From Streptomyces smaragdinus (lineage in GTDB: Bacteria; Actinomycetota; Actinomycetes; Streptomycetales; Streptomycetaceae): a DNA stretch of 64,000 nt. Below, in pieces: positions 33,176-40,173 of the stretch. Numbering within the stretch: position 1 is the stretch's first letter; each line of letters starts with the position of its first letter. The translations under genes were made by a program, and so were the position numbers. The notes beneath the pieces were generated by a model, which worked only from the letters and a program-made list of their open reading frames with translations, was not told the DNA's origin and ran no database searches. Location of the stretch: the NCBI RefSeq assembly GCF_009604385.1, contig NZ_WEGJ01000007.1, forward strand, positions 62,001 through 126,000. Direction: 5' to 3'.

Positions 33176-34365
33176 CGCGTACCTCCCGTCAGCTCGGCGA
33201 TCACTCCCCCGAACGCGGACACCGCCCGCGTCACCTGCGGCAGCGCCAGCGGATCCGGCGCCGCCAGCGCCACCCCGCGCTCCCCCGCGGACGCCCCGGC
33301 GAGGGGGCCGAGGGCGAAGCGCACGCGCAGGGCGTGGAGCGGATCGCCGAAGCGGTGTCCGCCCAGCACGCAGCCCCGGCCCAGCCGCCCGGCCAGCCAC
33401 GTCTCCAGCTCCACGCTGTCGACCACGCCGTGGTCCGCGAGCCGCGCCCGCATCTCGTCGAAGTCGGCGTAGACGCAGGCCCCGGTCCGCGGCGGCCGGC
33501 ACACCGCCCCCGCCCCGGTCAGCACCCGCACGGCCGCCGAGGCGAGCTCCGCGTGCAGCCGGGACGCCGCGGCCCGCCGGGCGGTGACGGCGGGGGGCTC
33601 CGTCAGCGCCAGCTCCGCCGCCGCGGCGACCGGCGGGGGGAGGCGCGCGCCCACGGCGTCGAGGATCGCCACGGTGGACCGGTGCAGTTCGGTGCCGTCG
33701 GGGCCGGCCGGGAAGCGGGCGATCGCCGCGGGCCAGGCGGGCGGCAGCAGGCAGGCGCCGAGGCCGGCCAGCGCCACGGCCTGGCCGTGCAGGATCTCCG
33801 CCGGGGAGACGGGCAGGGTGCCGTGCGGGTCGTGGCCGGTGTCGCGGTACGACTCGTCGCTGACGACCAGCACCCCCGCCCCGGCGGCGACCTCGCACAC
33901 CTCGTACAGGATGTCCGGCGGCGGCACCGTCCCGGTGGCCTCGTCGGCGACGGACAGGACGAGGAGGCGCGGGTCGCCGCCCTCGGCGCGGGTCCGGGCG
34001 AGGGTCTCCTGCAGCGCCACGGGGTCGGGGGCGCCGCCGCTCTCCGCCTGCGCGGGGACGCCGTACACGGGGCGGCGCAGCAGGCGGGCCTGGGCGGCGT
34101 ACCAGTCGGCGGCGGGGCGGGGCATCAGCACGTCGCCGCCGGTGGCGGAGATCAGCGCGAGGAGCAGCAGCCGGGGGCCGGGGGCGGCGGCGACGTGGGC
34201 GGGGCTGGTGCGCAGGCCGCGGCGGTGCCAGTAGCCGGCGGCGGCGGTGCGCAGCCGGATGCCGCCGCCGGGGGGCTCGGCGGCGCGGTCGGCGGCGGTG
34301 GACAGGGCGGCCGCGAGCTCGGGGAGCACCGGCAGCGCGGTGTCGGTGGCGACGGCCCGGTCCAT
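33172..34365 (-). CDS. PLP fold-type I aminotransferase homologue with no lysine residue (probable pseudoenzyme)
   Basis: The 397-residue protein follows the class I/II aminotransferase plan: YWHRRGLRTSPAHVAAAPGP near residues 45-64 (cofactor-phosphate strand), a VLSVADEATGTVPPP segment in place of the Asn-Pro-x-Gly loop, VLVVSDESYRDTGHDPHGT (165-183) with the pyridoxal-N-binding Asp170 and ring Tyr173, and LRVRFALGPL late. The internal-aldimine Lys should fall near 195-207, but the stretch reads GQAVALAGLGACLLPPAW, and there is no Lys anywhere in the protein. Normal transamination should be impossible. It overlaps the NAPE-PLD-like gene, so the two are coexpressed. Role: unknown, perhaps a ligand-binding or regulatory fold. 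Confidence 0.85.
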   Translation of the reverse strand: MDRAVATDTALPVLPELAAALSTAADRAAEPPGGGIRLRTAAAGYWHRRGLRTSPAHVAAAPGPRLLLLALISATGGDVLMPRPAADWYAAQARLLRRPVYGVPAQAESGGAPDPVALQETLARTRAEGGDPRLLVLSVADEATGTVPPPDILYEVCEVAAGAGVLVVSDESYRDTGHDPHGTLPVSPAEILHGQAVALAGLGACLLPPAWPAAIARFPAGPDGTELHRSTVAILDAVGARLPPPVAAAAELALTEPPAVTARRAAASRLHAELASAAVRVLTGAGAVCRPPRTGACVYADFDEMRARLADHGVVDSVELETWLAGRLGRGCVLGGHRFGDPLHALRVRFALGPLAGASAGERGVALAAPDPLALPQVTRAVSAFGGVIAELTGGTR

Positions 34366-34474
34366 GCGCGCCTCCGGCTGCTCGGGGGTCAGGGCCCCGG
34401 GAGCAGGGCCCTGGATCCACCCTGGCAGATCGCGGGGTCCGATGAGCGGCCCGGTGACCTGGGGTCATGCCCTC

Positions 34475-34732
34475 CTACGTACGGTCGCGGGCCCCGTCGC
34501 GGGTGCGGCCCGGGGCCACCATGCGTTCGGGGTGGCGGCGCAGATACTCGCCCTCGAGTTCGGCCATGCGGGTGTTGTGCGCGGCGAGGGACGCCGGGGA
34601 GCCGTGCAGCAGGGTGTCGTGGCGGGTCCGGTGGATGGTCTCCAGCTCCCGGATCAGCTGGTGCTCCGGCAGCTCGTGCGGTGCGACGCCATGGACACGG
34701 GTGTCCGTCTCACGATCGGTGGCCTCTGGCAT
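34475..34732 (-). CDS. Small conserved actinobacterial protein (DUF6158-like)
   Basis: The 85-residue protein matches a small actinobacterial family recognisable by GVAPHELPEHQLIRELETIH (about 15-34), RTRHDTLLHGSPASLAAHNT and RMAELEGEYLRRHPE. The profile is a soluble, highly charged two-helix protein with a His-rich turn. Its function is unknown. There is no membrane segment or Cys. It stands between the lysine-less protein and the methyltransferase, on the strand opposite the latter and with its own start. Confidence 0.8.
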   Translation of the reverse strand: MPEATDRETDTRVHGVAPHELPEHQLIRELETIHRTRHDTLLHGSPASLAAHNTRMAELEGEYLRRHPERMVAPGRTRDGARDRT

Positions 34733-34799
34733 GGCAGCGTCCTCTCTGCTCAGCGGTCCTGGGGCCAGGATCGGGTACCCGGCGGGCGGCGGCTATTCC

Positions 34800-34850
34800 A
34801 GACGGTCTACCGTCTCGTATCCCAAGACAAATCTTCTCGGTATACGAGAA
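34800..34850. promoter_or_regulatory. Overlapping palindromes in the methyltransferase promoter
   Basis: AGACGGT-CT-ACCGTCT at 34800-34815 is a perfect 7-bp dyad of TetR-operator form. TCTCGTAT (34813-34820) and ATACGAGA (34842-34849) form a perfect 8-bp dyad, and TTCTCG-GTATA-CGAGAA (34834-34850) a third. The segment is much richer in A/T than its surroundings and ends 18 nt before the methyltransferase ATG, consistent with a tightly regulated promoter. Confidence 0.6.
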
Positions 34851-34868
34851 TGTGGCTAAGGTCGACGC

Positions 34869-35666
34869 ATGGTCACCTACACACACGGGCACCACGAATC
34901 CGTCCTGCGCTCGCACCGCTGGCGCACCGCCGAGAACTCCGCCGCCTATCTGCTGGGCGAGCTCCGTCCGGGGCTGGACGTCCTGGACGTCGGCTGCGGC
35001 CCCGGCACCATCACGGCCGATCTCGCCGCCCTGGTCGCCCCCGGCCGGGTCACCGGCGTCGACACGTCGGAAGGCGTGCTGGCGGACGCGCGCGAGGAGG
35101 CCGCGGCGCGCGGGTCGGCGAACGTGACCTTCGCGGCGGCGGACGTGGAGCGGCTGGACTTCCCCGACGACTCCTTCGACATCGTGCACGCCCATCAGGT
35201 GCTCCAGCACGTCGGCGATCCGGTGCGGGCGCTGGCCGAGATGCGCCGGGTGTGCCGGCCGGGCGGGGTGGTCGCCGCCCGGGACTCGGACTACGCGGCG
35301 ATGACGTGGTTCCCGCAGGTGCCGGAGCTGGACGGCTGGCTGGCGCTGTACCAGCGGGTGGCGCGGGCCGGCGGCGGCGAGCCGGACGCCGGGCGGCGGC
35401 TGCTGAGCTGGGCGCACGCGGCGGGCTTCACGGACGTCACCGCGGGCGGGTCGGTGTGGTGCTTCGCCTCACCGGAGGAGCGCGCCTGGTGGAGCGGGCT
35501 GTGGGCGGACCGTACGACCGGTTCCTCGTACGCCGCGCTGGCCGTGGACGGCGGGCACGCCACGGCGGCGTCGCTGGAGCGGATCGCGGCGGCGTGGCGC
35601 GAGTGGGGGGCCGCGGAGGACGGCTGGTTCAGCGTCCTGCACGGGGAGATCCTCTGCCGGGTGTGA
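34869..35666 (+). CDS. SAM-dependent methyltransferase (UbiE/Methyltransf_11 type)
   Basis: The 265-residue protein has a class I SAM fold: DVLDVGCGPGTITADLAALV (about 39-58) as motif I, VTGVDTSEGVLADAREEAAA for the acidic ribose contact, VTFAAADVERLDFPDDSFDI for motif II and AEMRRVCRPGGVVAARDSDY for post-motif III. The N-terminal MVTYTHGHHESVLRSHRWRT is a common start of actinobacterial members. AAGG is 7 nt before the ATG. Substrate is unknown. The palindrome-rich promoter suggests regulation by an unlinked repressor. Confidence 0.9.
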   Translation: MVTYTHGHHESVLRSHRWRTAENSAAYLLGELRPGLDVLDVGCGPGTITADLAALVAPGRVTGVDTSEGVLADAREEAAARGSANVTFAAADVERLDFPDDSFDIVHAHQVLQHVGDPVRALAEMRRVCRPGGVVAARDSDYAAMTWFPQVPELDGWLALYQRVARAGGGEPDAGRRLLSWAHAAGFTDVTAGGSVWCFASPEERAWWSGLWADRTTGSSYAALAVDGGHATAASLERIAAAWREWGAAEDGWFSVLHGEILCRV

Positions 35667-35703
35667 GTACGCGGGGCCGGGGACGTGTCCCCGGCCCCGG
35701 CGA

Positions 35704-37731
35704 TCACGCCTCCGGACGCATCCGGAAGTCGTAGCGCTCCGGCAGCGGATGCTCCGTACGGGCCCGCTCACGCACCTCGTCCGTCACGGGACCGTCGCCC
35801 GCCACGAGCCGTACGGCGATCTCGTCCCAGAGTTCGCCGAGAATCCAGGCGCCCTCCCGCAGATCGGCGACCTCGAACCCGGCGTCGAACACCGCCCGCG
35901 CGGCAGGCACGTCGCCCTGGGCGAGGAGCACCTGGGCGCGCAGCAGCCGGAAGCGGCCGCGTTCCAGCACCGAGGGGCGCAGCCGGTCCAGCACCCGGGC
36001 CGCCTCGTCCGCCTGCCCGGCGGCCAGCAGCGCGGGGACGGCCTCGCGGGCGAGCGCGGTGAGGAAGTGCTTCCAGTACGTAAGGTCCCAGCACCGGTCC
36101 ACGGCCTCGTCGAACGCCCGCCGGTAGTAGTCCGCCGCCCGCGCCGCCTCCCCCGCCCCGGCCTCCGCAACGGCCAGGCACCGCAGCGTCCACGGCGCCT
36201 CGCCGTCACCGCCCGCGGCCCGCTGCCAGCTGCGCACCGCCTGCGAGACGTCACCGGCGTGCCACTGCGCGACCCCCAGGTGGTAGTCGGCGTCGGGCGA
36301 CGGCACCGCGCCCTCCAGCAGCTGCCGCCACGGCCGCGACACCAGCGTCGGCCTGGGGGTGTGCGCCTGCGGATCGTCGGGGAAGGCGCCCGTACGCAGC
36401 AGCTCGGACCACGGCGCCTGCTCCGCCCCCAGCGTCGCGGGGTCGAACGGCGTGCCGGGCAGCGCGAATCCCGCCCGCTCCACCTCCAGCGCCCCCCAGC
36501 CGGAGCCGGTGGCCAGGGACTCCTTCGGTTCGGCGTCCGCGCAGGGCAGCCACGCCGCGAACGCCGCGTCGACCGCCGCCCGCGGCAGCGCCTCCTCCAG
36601 CCGCCCGGCGACGGCCCCGCGCGCCGCCGCCCAGTCGCCGCCGTGCACCGCGGCGGGGTCCGCGGCGAGCGGCCCGTACGCCTCCAGCCAGGCGAAGGAG
36701 CCGCCGGGGTCGAGGGGGATGTGCTCGAGCTGGGTGCGGGCGAGGCCGGCCTGGATCTCCAGATAGCGGCCCTCGGTGCCGCCGTTCAGCCACCGCTGCC
36801 AGCGCGAGCCGCCGCGCCCGTTCCCCCACAGGAACAGCTTGCGCCCGCGCAGCGCGTCCGTGGACGTCTGCACGAGGCCCCGCCCGTCGGCGTCCAGCGC
36901 GGTGATCCAGCGGCGTTCGCCGTCGGGCAGCTCGAAGAAGTAGTCGGCGGGGTATTCGCTGCGCGTGGTGTACGTGACGTCCGTCCCGTCGTACGAGGGG
37001 ACGGGCACCCGGTCCAGCGTGCGGGCGTAGCCGAAGTGCCAGGCCTCGTCGGCGGGGGTGAGGACACGGGTGTCGGGGCTCTCGGGGACCGCGATGTTGG
37101 ACCACCAGTACACCGGCTTGACCTCGTCGTGCGGATTGCGCACCCGTACGCCGACGTAGAGGAAGTCGGAGTCCTCCGGCAGCCACATGTCGACCTGGTA
37201 CGGGAGGTCGCGCAGCCGCTCCCACTCCCACAGGCGCAGCATCTCGCCGCCGTCCGGCGCCGGGACGCGCGCCGCGTGCATCGGGGCGCAGGTGAGGGTG
37301 GTGTGGCCGGTGGCGCCCAGGTTCCACTCCACCCCGCCGGAGAACCAGGCGCCGGCGAGGGCGAAGTCGGCGTACTGCAGGACGGGGTTGACGTACAGCA
37401 GCTCGCGGTCGAGGCCCTTGTGGTAGAGGGACCGCAGCCGGCCGCCGAGGCCGGGGAGGACGGTGGCGCGCAGCCGGTCGTTCTCCAGCACCAGGGCCTC
37501 GGCCTCGGTGGCCGTGCGCCTGCGGCCGTAGCCGTCGAGGCGCCGGACGGGGAGGGTGTCGCGCAGCGGCGCGTAGCCGATCTGGCGGGCCATGTCGGGC
37601 GGGAGGTCCCGCTTGGCGGCGGCGTCGAGGTGGTGGAGTTCGTCGAGGGTGCGCAGGGCGGGCAGCGGGTTCGCCGGGCCGAGCAAGGCTCCGGGCAGGG
37701 TGAGCGTCGTACGCCGTATGGTCGTGGGCAC
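35704..37731 (-). CDS. DUF5107 domain protein with C-terminal TPR-like repeats
   Basis: The 675-residue protein starts at a GTG (VPTTIRRTTLTLPGALLGPA). Residues 60-400 are an aldose-epimerase-like beta-sandwich: VLPGLGGRLRSLYHKGLDRE (about 90-109), WFSGGVEWNLGATGHTTLTC, KPVYWWSNIAVPESPDTRVL and KLFLWGNGRGGSRWQRWLNG, the DUF5107 pattern linked to carbohydrate-active proteins. Residues about 470-660 are helical repeats with TPR spacing (DADYHLGVAQWHAGDVSQAV, ARAADYYRRAFDEAVDRCWD). No signal peptide is seen, so it is probably cytoplasmic. The domain pair is typical of proteins that bind glycans, but activity is unproven. It is not linked to sugar genes here. Confidence 0.82.
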   Translation of the reverse strand: MPTTIRRTTLTLPGALLGPANPLPALRTLDELHHLDAAAKRDLPPDMARQIGYAPLRDTLPVRRLDGYGRRRTATEAEALVLENDRLRATVLPGLGGRLRSLYHKGLDRELLYVNPVLQYADFALAGAWFSGGVEWNLGATGHTTLTCAPMHAARVPAPDGGEMLRLWEWERLRDLPYQVDMWLPEDSDFLYVGVRVRNPHDEVKPVYWWSNIAVPESPDTRVLTPADEAWHFGYARTLDRVPVPSYDGTDVTYTTRSEYPADYFFELPDGERRWITALDADGRGLVQTSTDALRGRKLFLWGNGRGGSRWQRWLNGGTEGRYLEIQAGLARTQLEHIPLDPGGSFAWLEAYGPLAADPAAVHGGDWAAARGAVAGRLEEALPRAAVDAAFAAWLPCADAEPKESLATGSGWGALEVERAGFALPGTPFDPATLGAEQAPWSELLRTGAFPDDPQAHTPRPTLVSRPWRQLLEGAVPSPDADYHLGVAQWHAGDVSQAVRSWQRAAGGDGEAPWTLRCLAVAEAGAGEAARAADYYRRAFDEAVDRCWDLTYWKHFLTALAREAVPALLAAGQADEAARVLDRLRPSVLERGRFRLLRAQVLLAQGDVPAARAVFDAGFEVADLREGAWILGELWDEIAVRLVAGDGPVTDEVRERARTEHPLPERYDFRMRPEA

Positions 37732-37774
37732 GGCGTCAGTTGACCACGGAGCGGGGCCGGTGAAAAGGCCCCGG

Positions 37775-38317
37775 TCAGCCGTCCTGGACCATACCGGCGG
37801 TGATCGCCCAGCGCTCGTGGTCGCGCCAGGCACCGTCGATGAACAGGAAGTCCGGCGAGAATCCCTCCTGCCGGAACCCGGCGCGCCGCGCCAGTGCGAG
37901 GGACGCCTTGTTGCCGGGCTGGATGTTGGCCTCCAGCCGGTGCAGCCCGAGCGGCCCGAACGCGTACCGGATCACCAGACCCAGCCCCTCGGTCATATGG
38001 CCGCGCCCGGCGCCGTTGGCGAAGGCGCCGTAGCCCACGGCGCCGCACTGGAAGGCCCCGTGGACGATGTTGTTGACGTTGACGAAGCCGACGACCGCGT
38101 CGGACTCCGTCTCGCAGACCAGGAACCCCTCCGTCGCCGGCGCCTCCAGCCGGTCGATCAGGGCGCCGAAGGCCTGCGGGGTGGCGGGCAGGGAGAGCCA
38201 GCCGTCGTGCAGCTCGCGGCTCTCGTGGACGCGGGCCAGGTACTCGGCCTCGTCCGCCCGCCGGTTGTAGCGGATCGCGGTACGGGTGGTGCGGGCGAGG
38301 TAGGTGGGGTCAGACAT
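37775..38317 (-). CDS. GNAT family N-acetyltransferase (RimJ/RimL-like)
   Basis: The 180-residue protein carries a full GNAT fold. After DGWLSLPATPQAFGALIDRL, the beta-4/beta-5 core is VVGFVNVNNIVHGAFQCGAV, the acetyl-CoA loop is FANGAGRGHMTEGLGLVIRY (about 103-122), and the end reads HRLEANIQPGNKASLALARR then AGFRQEGFSPDFLFIDGAWR. This is the RimJ/RimL-type pattern, modifying N-terminal or side-chain amines. Its start overlaps the end of the glyoxalase-fold gene by 8 nt on the same strand, so the two are probably an operon. Confidence 0.92.
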   Translation of the reverse strand: MSDPTYLARTTRTAIRYNRRADEAEYLARVHESRELHDGWLSLPATPQAFGALIDRLEAPATEGFLVCETESDAVVGFVNVNNIVHGAFQCGAVGYGAFANGAGRGHMTEGLGLVIRYAFGPLGLHRLEANIQPGNKASLALARRAGFRQEGFSPDFLFIDGAWRDHERWAITAGMVQDG

Positions 38318-38699
38318 CGCCCGAGTCTACGAAGTCCGGCTGAACGAGCCGGATCCGGTTGCCGAAGGGGTCCGTGAGCTCCAGGATCGTCCCGATCCGG
38401 GCGTCCTCCTCCAGCCCCGGCTTGAGGTACGGGTAGTGCTTCGCCCCCAGCTCCGCGTGCAGCTCCCCCACCCCGTCGACCTCGGCGTACACCGCGGATC
38501 CCGGGGTGGCGTCGCCGTAGTGCTCCGACAGGTGGAGGACCAGATCACCGCGGGAGACCTGGAGGTACACCGGGAGCCCCTCGGCGAACCGGTGCTCCCA
38601 GTCGACGCTGCACCCCAGGTAGTCCACGTAGAACTCGAGGGCCTTGGCGAGATCGAAGATCCGCAGGACGGGTATGGTGCGCCGGAAAAAGACCGTCAT
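38310..38699 (-). CDS. Glyoxalase/bleomycin-resistance superfamily protein
   Basis: The 129-residue protein starts at ATG 38699 (MTVFFRRTIPVLRIFDLAKA); a GTG three codons earlier is possible but lacks a ribosome site. It has the two beta-alpha-beta-beta-beta modules of the VOC superfamily: ALEFYVDYLGCSVDWEHRFA, YLQVSRGDLVLHLSEHYGDA and TILELTDPFGNRIRLVQPDF, including the Glu of the last metal-binding position and His63. Closest in feel are bleomycin-binding or small glyoxalase-like proteins. It precedes and overlaps the GNAT gene by 8 nt. Confidence 0.88.
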   Translation of the reverse strand: MTVFFRRTIPVLRIFDLAKALEFYVDYLGCSVDWEHRFAEGLPVYLQVSRGDLVLHLSEHYGDATPGSAVYAEVDGVGELHAELGAKHYPYLKPGLEEDARIGTILELTDPFGNRIRLVQPDFVDSGDV

Positions 38700-38903
38700 A
38701 CCGCTCACTATGCACGCTGGGCCCCGATCGGGCGACGGGTCCCGGTCACGGTCTCCGCCGCGCCCGGGCCCGCAGGGAATCCACCGGGCGGCGTGGTTTG
38801 CGGACGGCCGCAGCGGAGAGCCGCGGGAAACCGCAGTACCGGGTGCGTCGGGTGCCGCGCCGGCGTGCGTGGACTGATCCGGGCCGGACGCGCCAGGGCC
38901 GCG

Positions 38904-39152
38904 CTATCTCGGTTCGTAACGCCGTCTGCCGCGCACCATCCAGCCGACCAGGACCCCGATCAGGCCCACGCCGAGCAGCGCCAGCCACAGCGGCATCGAC
39001 ACCTCCGAGACGATGAGGTGGATCTGGGTCTCGTCGGTGTTCTGGAAGACGAAGACGAGCGCGAGGATCGCCAGCACGGCGGTGACGACCCGGCCCGGGG
39101 TCAGCCGTTGGCGCCAGCCGGGTTTCGCGCGGCCGCTCGTTGAGGAAGCCAT
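38904..39152 (-). CDS. LapA-domain membrane protein (DUF1049)
   Basis: The 82-residue protein has two membrane helices: VVTAVLAILALVFVFQNTDE (about 24-43) and MPLWLALLGVGLIGVLVGWM (about 53-72), with the LapA-family motif FVFQNTDETQIHLIVSEVSM between them and a basic C-terminus (RGRRRYEPR). Proteins of this type are linked to lipopolysaccharide assembly in Gram-negatives; in actinobacteria their role is unknown. The start at 39152 is the first ATG giving a plausible basic N-terminus. Confidence 0.85.
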   Translation of the reverse strand: MASSTSGRAKPGWRQRLTPGRVVTAVLAILALVFVFQNTDETQIHLIVSEVSMPLWLALLGVGLIGVLVGWMVRGRRRYEPR

Positions 39153-39229
39153 GCTCCACCATGCACGCACCCCGGGGCCGGGCGCCCGGCCCGTACCGCC
39201 GAACAGGTGACCGCCACTAGCCTGACGCC

Positions 39230-40033
39230 ATGCCGCTCCCCGCGCTCATCGCCACCGACCTGGACGGCACGCTGCTGCGCCGCGACGGCTCGGTCTCGCC
39301 CCGGACCCTGGCCGCCCTGCGCCGCGCCCGCGCGCACGGCACCCGGATCGTGGTCGTCACGGCCCGCCCGCCGCGGTACGTCGACGCCCTCGCGGAGGCG
39401 ACGGGGCTCACCGGGCTCGCGGTGTGCAGCAACGGGGCGCTGGTGTACGACCTGGAGTCCCGTACGGTACGCGACAGCCGGGCGCTGGCGCCGCCGACGG
39501 CGAGGCGGGTGGCCGACGCGCTGGACACGGCGCTGCCGGGGATCGCGTTCGCCGTGGAGAGCGGGCTGCGGGTGTGGTGCGAGCCGGCGTTCGCGTGGCG
39601 GTCGTCGAGCGACGGCGGGTCGGAGGTCGTGGTGCCGGGACGGGCACAGCTGTGGCTGCGGGAGGCGCCGATCGTGAAGCTGCTGGCGTGGTCGGCCCGG
39701 CTGGACGTGGACGTGATGCACGCGGCGGCGGCCGCGGCCGTCCCGGGGCTGGCGGAGGTGACGCACTCGGGCGGGCGGGGGCTGCTGGAGATCAGCGCGC
39801 CGGGGGTGACGAAGGCGGGGACGCTGGCGGCGCTGTGCGAGGCGGCCGGGATCGCGCCGTCGGGGGTGCTGGCGTTCGGTGACATGCCGAACGACCTGAC
39901 GTTCCTGCGCTGGGCGGGCGCGGCGTACGCGGTGGCCAACGCCCATCCGGCGGTGCTGGCGGCCGTACCGTCGCACACGGCGGCCAACGAGGACGACGGG
40001 GTGGCTCTGGTGCTGGAGCGGTTGTACGGATAG
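39230..40033 (+). CDS. HAD superfamily hydrolase, Cof subfamily
   Basis: The 267-residue protein is a type IIB HAD phosphatase. Motif I is LIATDLDGTLLRRDG with the two catalytic Asp residues (about 9-11), motif II VVVTARPPRY, and the Lys of motif III VKLLAW near residue 148. Motif IV, GVLAFGDMPNDLTFLRWAGA (about 213-232), carries the Mg-binding GDxxND. The cap domain between 85 and 190 is the C2 type. It acts on sugar phosphates or other phosphoesters in the cytoplasm. The end of the gene runs into a large inverted repeat. Confidence 0.93.
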   Translation: MPLPALIATDLDGTLLRRDGSVSPRTLAALRRARAHGTRIVVVTARPPRYVDALAEATGLTGLAVCSNGALVYDLESRTVRDSRALAPPTARRVADALDTALPGIAFAVESGLRVWCEPAFAWRSSSDGGSEVVVPGRAQLWLREAPIVKLLAWSARLDVDVMHAAAAAAVPGLAEVTHSGGRGLLEISAPGVTKAGTLAALCEAAGIAPSGVLAFGDMPNDLTFLRWAGAAYAVANAHPAVLAAVPSHTAANEDDGVALVLERLYG

Positions 40034-40124
40034 GGGGTGTCGGGCAAATCCCCGCAGGTGAAGGAGCGGCGCGAGCGTGCGTGCCGGGCGTCGCGACGCT
40101 GCGGGGATTTGCCCGACACCCCCT
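40032..40124. repeat. 26-bp perfect inverted repeat with 41-nt loop after the HAD gene
   Basis: The left arm at 40032-40057 begins AGGGGGTGTCGGGCAAATCC; the right arm at 40099-40124 is its exact reverse complement. The loop is 40058-40098. The arm starts inside the HAD stop codon. It lies between the HAD gene and the convergent M4 protease gene, so it could be a strong terminator, but its length and exact match are greater than needed and it may be a dispersed repeat of this genus. Confidence 0.8.
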
Positions 40125-40173
40125 GGGCCGGGCACGGAGGGTGCGGCTCCGTGCCCGGCCCTGTCGGGGAGTC

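Noticed and set aside
40032..40124. Terminal repeats of an insertion sequence
   Set aside because: The arms are only 41 nt apart with no transposase or target duplication.
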